Source: an uncultured Bacilli bacterium (lineage in GTDB: Bacteria > Bacillota_I > Bacilli_A > ML615J-28 > CAG-698). From it: a DNA stretch of 8,570 bases. Below the pieces are notes generated by a model, which had not been told where the DNA came from, did not search any database, and was given only the letters and a program-made list of their open reading frames with translations. The stretch lies in contig CANQJU010000037.1 in the NCBI GenBank assembly GCA_947624315.1, positions 1 through 8,570 on the forward strand, read 5' to 3'. Position 1 is the stretch's first letter. Each line of letters begins with the position of its first letter. Positions 6,093-8,570 of this stretch are shown piece by piece. The position numbers and the translations under genes were made by a program.

Positions 6093-7610
6093 ATGCAAAC
6101 AAATGAAAAACAAAAAAAAGATTTTTGGGGTATTAAAAAGGCAGGATCAAGCATCAAAGTAGAAATCTTTGCTGGTATTGCTACATTCTTAGCAATGGCT
6201 TACATCCTAACTGTTAACCCCAATCAAATTTTATGGGGCGGAACTGCTGACCCTAGATGGTCATCAGTATTCTTAGCTACCGCAATCGGAGCTGTTATTG
6301 GTACATTATTAATGGCTTTCTTAGCCAAAATGCCTTACGCTCAAGCATCTGGTATGGGATTAAATGCCATGATTGGTACTATCGTTGGTGGATCAATGGG
6401 ATTTGCGTTCTCATACGGAAATGCCATGTTAATTGTTTTAATTGATGGTATTTTATTCTTATTAGTTTCTATTATTCCTATTGGAAAAAATAAGCAAACA
6501 GGTAAACTAATTACTTTACGTGAAAAGATTTTTGATGGTATTCCTAAATCAGTTCGTACTGCTATTACTGTTGGTATCGGACTATTTATTGCTTTTATCG
6601 GCTTTCAAAATGCTAATATTATTGTTGATAGCCCATATACATTACTTGATTTTGTTAATCTAACTGACAAAGCTAATTGGGCTTCAGGTGGAGTTGCATG
6701 TCAAGCAGTTGTTGCTTTATTCGGATTATTTGTTATTGCTGTATTAAGCTTTTTCAAAGTTAAAGGTTCAGTTATTATTGGTATTTTAGCTGCTACAGTT
6801 TTAGGACTTCCTCTAGGAGTTACTAATTTTGATGTTTTGTTAGGTAAGACACCTGGTGTTACTTGGAAATTCTGGGAAAACTTTGCTAGTTTCTTTAGTT
6901 TTGATCCAGCTAAAGGTGGTATTTTCTTATCTGCCTTTACTGAAGGATTTAAACTTCCTGAAGGTTCAATTATGACTGTAATTATGTTAGTTATTACATT
7001 TGGTATGATTGATATGTTTGATACAATGGGTACAGTTGTTGGTTGTGCAACTAATGCTGGCTTAATTGATGAAGATGGTAAACCATTAAATTATGATAAG
7101 ATTATGTATTCTGATTCAATCGCTACTGTTGCTGGTGCTGCTTTAGGTACTTCTACAGTAACAACGTTTGTTGAAAGTGGTGCAGGTGTTGCTGCTGGTG
7201 GTAAAACTGGTTTAACAGCTTTCGTTGCTGCTTTATTATTCTTCTTATCAATTTTCTTACTTCCATTATTTGCCTTCATTCCTAGTGCAGCTGCTGCTTC
7301 AGCATTAATCTATGTAGGCGTATTAATGATGGCAAATGTTAAAAATATCGATTTCTCAAGTATTAAAAATGCTGTTCCAGCATTCTTAACAATTGTAATT
7401 ATGCCATTTGCATATTCAATTACTAAAGGTATCGGTGTTGGATTAATTTCATATGTTATTTTATCAGTTGTAATTTATTTAGTTGATTTAATTAAATATT
7501 GTAGCAATAAAGAAAAATATGAAAAACCAAAATTTGAAGTTTCAGTTGTGGCAATAGTTGTAACATGTTTATTCTTGTTCTACTTCTTAATGCCTACAGT
7601 TATTAAATAA
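6093..7610 (+). CDS. pbuG: Guanine/hypoxanthine permease, AzgA/PbuG family (NCS2 superfamily)
   Basis: Proton-coupled importer of hypoxanthine and guanine for purine salvage, in the cytoplasmic membrane. The 505-residue protein has the AzgA hallmarks: AMAYILTVNP (34-43), ASGMGLNA (85-92), GIGLFIAFIGFQNANIIV (161-178), IDMFDTMGT (306-313, where the family usually has a DxFDT motif), and TSTVTTFVESGAGVAAGG (353-370), which holds the substrate-site Glu. About 12-14 membrane segments are expected. It is longer than Bacillus PbuG or PbuO (about 430-440); the extra length seems to sit around 180-290 and in the C-terminal tail. AAGGAGG seven bases before ATG 6093 sets the start. A guanine-type purine riboswitch lies just upstream, supporting purine rather than other substrates and repression by intracellular guanine or hypoxanthine. 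The symbol is assigned by family and context; pbuO is an equally possible name. Confidence 0.92.
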   Translation: MQTNEKQKKDFWGIKKAGSSIKVEIFAGIATFLAMAYILTVNPNQILWGGTADPRWSSVFLATAIGAVIGTLLMAFLAKMPYAQASGMGLNAMIGTIVGGSMGFAFSYGNAMLIVLIDGILFLLVSIIPIGKNKQTGKLITLREKIFDGIPKSVRTAITVGIGLFIAFIGFQNANIIVDSPYTLLDFVNLTDKANWASGGVACQAVVALFGLFVIAVLSFFKVKGSVIIGILAATVLGLPLGVTNFDVLLGKTPGVTWKFWENFASFFSFDPAKGGIFLSAFTEGFKLPEGSIMTVIMLVITFGMIDMFDTMGTVVGCATNAGLIDEDGKPLNYDKIMYSDSIATVAGAALGTSTVTTFVESGAGVAAGGKTGLTAFVAALLFFLSIFLLPLFAFIPSAAAASALIYVGVLMMANVKNIDFSSIKNAVPAFLTIVIMPFAYSITKGIGVGLISYVILSVVIYLVDLIKYCSNKEKYEKPKFEVSVVAIVVTCLFLFYFLMPTVIK

Positions 7611-7627
7611 TAAATTTTAACAAAATA

Positions 7628-7663
7628 AAGCTCCTTTCTTTAAAAATGAAAAGAGCTTTTTTT
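7628..7663 (+). terminator. Intrinsic terminator of the purine permease gene
   Basis: AAGCTC (7628-7633) pairs with GAGCTT (7653-7658). After one C-A mismatch the stem continues with TTTC (7635-7638) against GAAA (7648-7651). T's run to 7663. It lies 17 bases after the permease stop. Confidence 0.87.
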
Positions 7664-7670
7664 AATATAA

Positions 7671-7712
7671 AAAGGACTAATTGTTATTTTTATCTAGATC
7701 AATTAGTCCTTT
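7671..7712 (-). terminator. Terminator of the convergent uracil permease gene
   Basis: A perfect 13-base inverted repeat: AAAGGACTAATTG (7671-7683) with CAATTAGTCCTTT (7700-7712), around a 16-base loop. It lies 10 bases past the stop of the - strand gene. Read on that strand the stem ends in a run of T's. On the + strand it is followed by TTATTTTATTT, so it may also back up the preceding terminator. Confidence 0.85.
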
Positions 7713-7722
7713 ATTTTATTTA

Positions 7723-8570
7723 CTATTTTTCACTTTCTGAAGGCTTTTCATTATTTTCGTCTTTTTCTTTTGGTAAAATCCAGTTAAGAAGAATACCAAC
7801 TACAGCAGTCAAAGCCATTCCTGTGAAACTGAAACTACCAAAGTTAAGAACAGCACCACCAATACCAATAACTAACATAACAGAAACAATTATTAAGTTT
7901 CTTGTTTTTGTTAAGTCAACATTAGCATCTTGCAATGTCTTTAATCCATTAGAAGCAATGAATCCGTATAATATTAAACATATACCACCTAGTACACAAT
8001 TAGGAATTGAAGCAATAATTGTTGTAAAGACATTAACAAATGATAAGCAAATAGCAATAACAGCTGCTCCACCTGTAACCCATACACTACCTATTTTAGT
8101 AATTCCAACAACAGAAGTATTTTCACCATATGAAGTATTAGCTGGTCCACCAATAACACCCGCAAAAGCAGTTGCTACACCATCTCCTAATAGAGTTCTA
8201 TGTAGACCTGGATCAACTATATAATCTTGTCCTGTAATTTTTCCTAAAACTTTATGATCTCCTATGTGTTCACAGATTGTTGCAAATGCTAGAGGAATAA
8301 CTGAAATAGCAGCTGCAAAATTAATTTTAACCATAGAAATACCTAATCCAAACTCTTGGTCTTTCCAACCTAGTATTGTAAACTCAGGAATTTTAAACCA
8401 TTGTGCTGGATGAGTAATTACTTCTCTAATAGCTGTAAAATCAATTAAAGCTCCATAATCACCATTAGGAATAAAACCAAATATAACTGATAATATATAT
8501 CCAAAGACAATACCAACTAAGAAAGGGATAACCTTTAGGAATCCTTTAGCTTTAATTGCTACAAAAGCAA
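7723..8570 (-). CDS. Uracil permease, UraA/PyrP type (NCS2/NAT family), N-terminus outside window
   Basis: Proton-coupled uracil importer for pyrimidine salvage. The frame is open without a stop from the TAG at 7723-7725 through to the right edge, about 282 codons; the family is usually 400-430 residues, so roughly the first third is missing. Visible signatures are KGFLKVIPFLVGIVFGYILS near the window edge, ATICEHIGDHKVLG (matching the AEHIG segment that carries E241 in E. coli UraA), and NTSYGENTSVVGITKIGS, with the Glu equivalent to UraA E290. The YGEN form of this motif is typical of uracil carriers, whereas xanthine/urate carriers have QNxG. The C-terminus is hydrophilic (KEKDENNEKPSESEK). 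It converges on the purine permease gene, and the two are separated by two terminators. Its promoter and any PyrR leader lie outside. The ATG at 8334 lies inside the conserved core and is not the true start. Confidence 0.92.
   Translation of the reverse strand, partial: AFVAIKAKGFLKVIPFLVGIVFGYILSVIFGFIPNGDYGALIDFTAIREVITHPAQWFKIPEFTILGWKDQEFGLGISMVKINFAAAISVIPLAFATICEHIGDHKVLGKITGQDYIVDPGLHRTLLGDGVATAFAGVIGGPANTSYGENTSVVGITKIGSVWVTGGAAVIAICLSFVNVFTTIIASIPNCVLGGICLILYGFIASNGLKTLQDANVDLTKTRNLIIVSVMLVIGIGGAVLNFGSFSFTGMALTAVVGILLNWILPKEKDENNEKPSESEK

Noticed and set aside
6257..6445. 62-codon + strand frame within the purine permease gene
   Set aside because: Out-of-frame shadow of a well-conserved membrane protein.
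7646..8224. Long + strand open frame of 192 codons
   Set aside because: It lies opposite the clearly conserved uracil permease gene, has no RBS, and its proline- and threonine-rich product looks like an antisense shadow.
1..8570. CRISPR array, transposon ends, toxin-antitoxin pair, tRNA genes or a new defence system
   Set aside because: No regularly spaced repeats, transposase, inverted terminal repeats or tRNA-like folds were seen. All substantial genes belong to known housekeeping or transport families.

Overview
The window is an AT-rich (roughly 30% GC by eye) chromosomal segment of a low-GC Gram-positive bacterium. The gene order pgsA-recA-rny-ymdB-spoVS follows the order known from Bacillus subtilis, minus cinA and pbpX. 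TGA is used as a stop (pgsA) and Trp is TGG, so the Mycoplasma code is not in use. SpoVS, RNase Y, YmdB and the strong AT bias suggest Bacillota, perhaps an Erysipelotrichales-like or other deep Bacilli lineage. The lineage is an inference and I cannot name a species.

Left part (1-4533), a housekeeping block on the + strand. It holds the 3' part of pgsA (phosphatidylglycerolphosphate synthase), then recA seven bases later, and a strong terminator. A near-consensus promoter and an AU-rich leader then precede rny (RNase Y), followed by a hairpin, ymdB (cyclic-nucleotide phosphodiesterase) and spoVS, which has its own strong RBS and terminator. Membrane lipid synthesis, recombination, mRNA decay and development-linked regulation sit together, as in related genomes.

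Middle (4566-5825). A RimJ/RimL-type GNAT acetyltransferase has its own promoter and a very short leader. It is followed by a terminator and by a MntP-type manganese exporter.

Right part (5858-8570), nucleobase transport. An extended -10 promoter drives a purine riboswitch of the guanine/hypoxanthine type (C at the specificity position). The riboswitch ends in a terminator hairpin ahead of an AzgA/PbuG-type purine permease. A uracil permease gene converges from the other strand and runs off the right edge. Two hairpins between the stops end the two transcripts. The layout implies that guanine or hypoxanthine uptake is shut off when the cell has enough purine.

I found no mobile element, CRISPR array, tRNA or rRNA, and no convincing new multi-gene system. 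The most notable items are regulatory RNA structures: the riboswitch with its tandem-hairpin expression platform, and the rny leader with two mutually exclusive hairpins.
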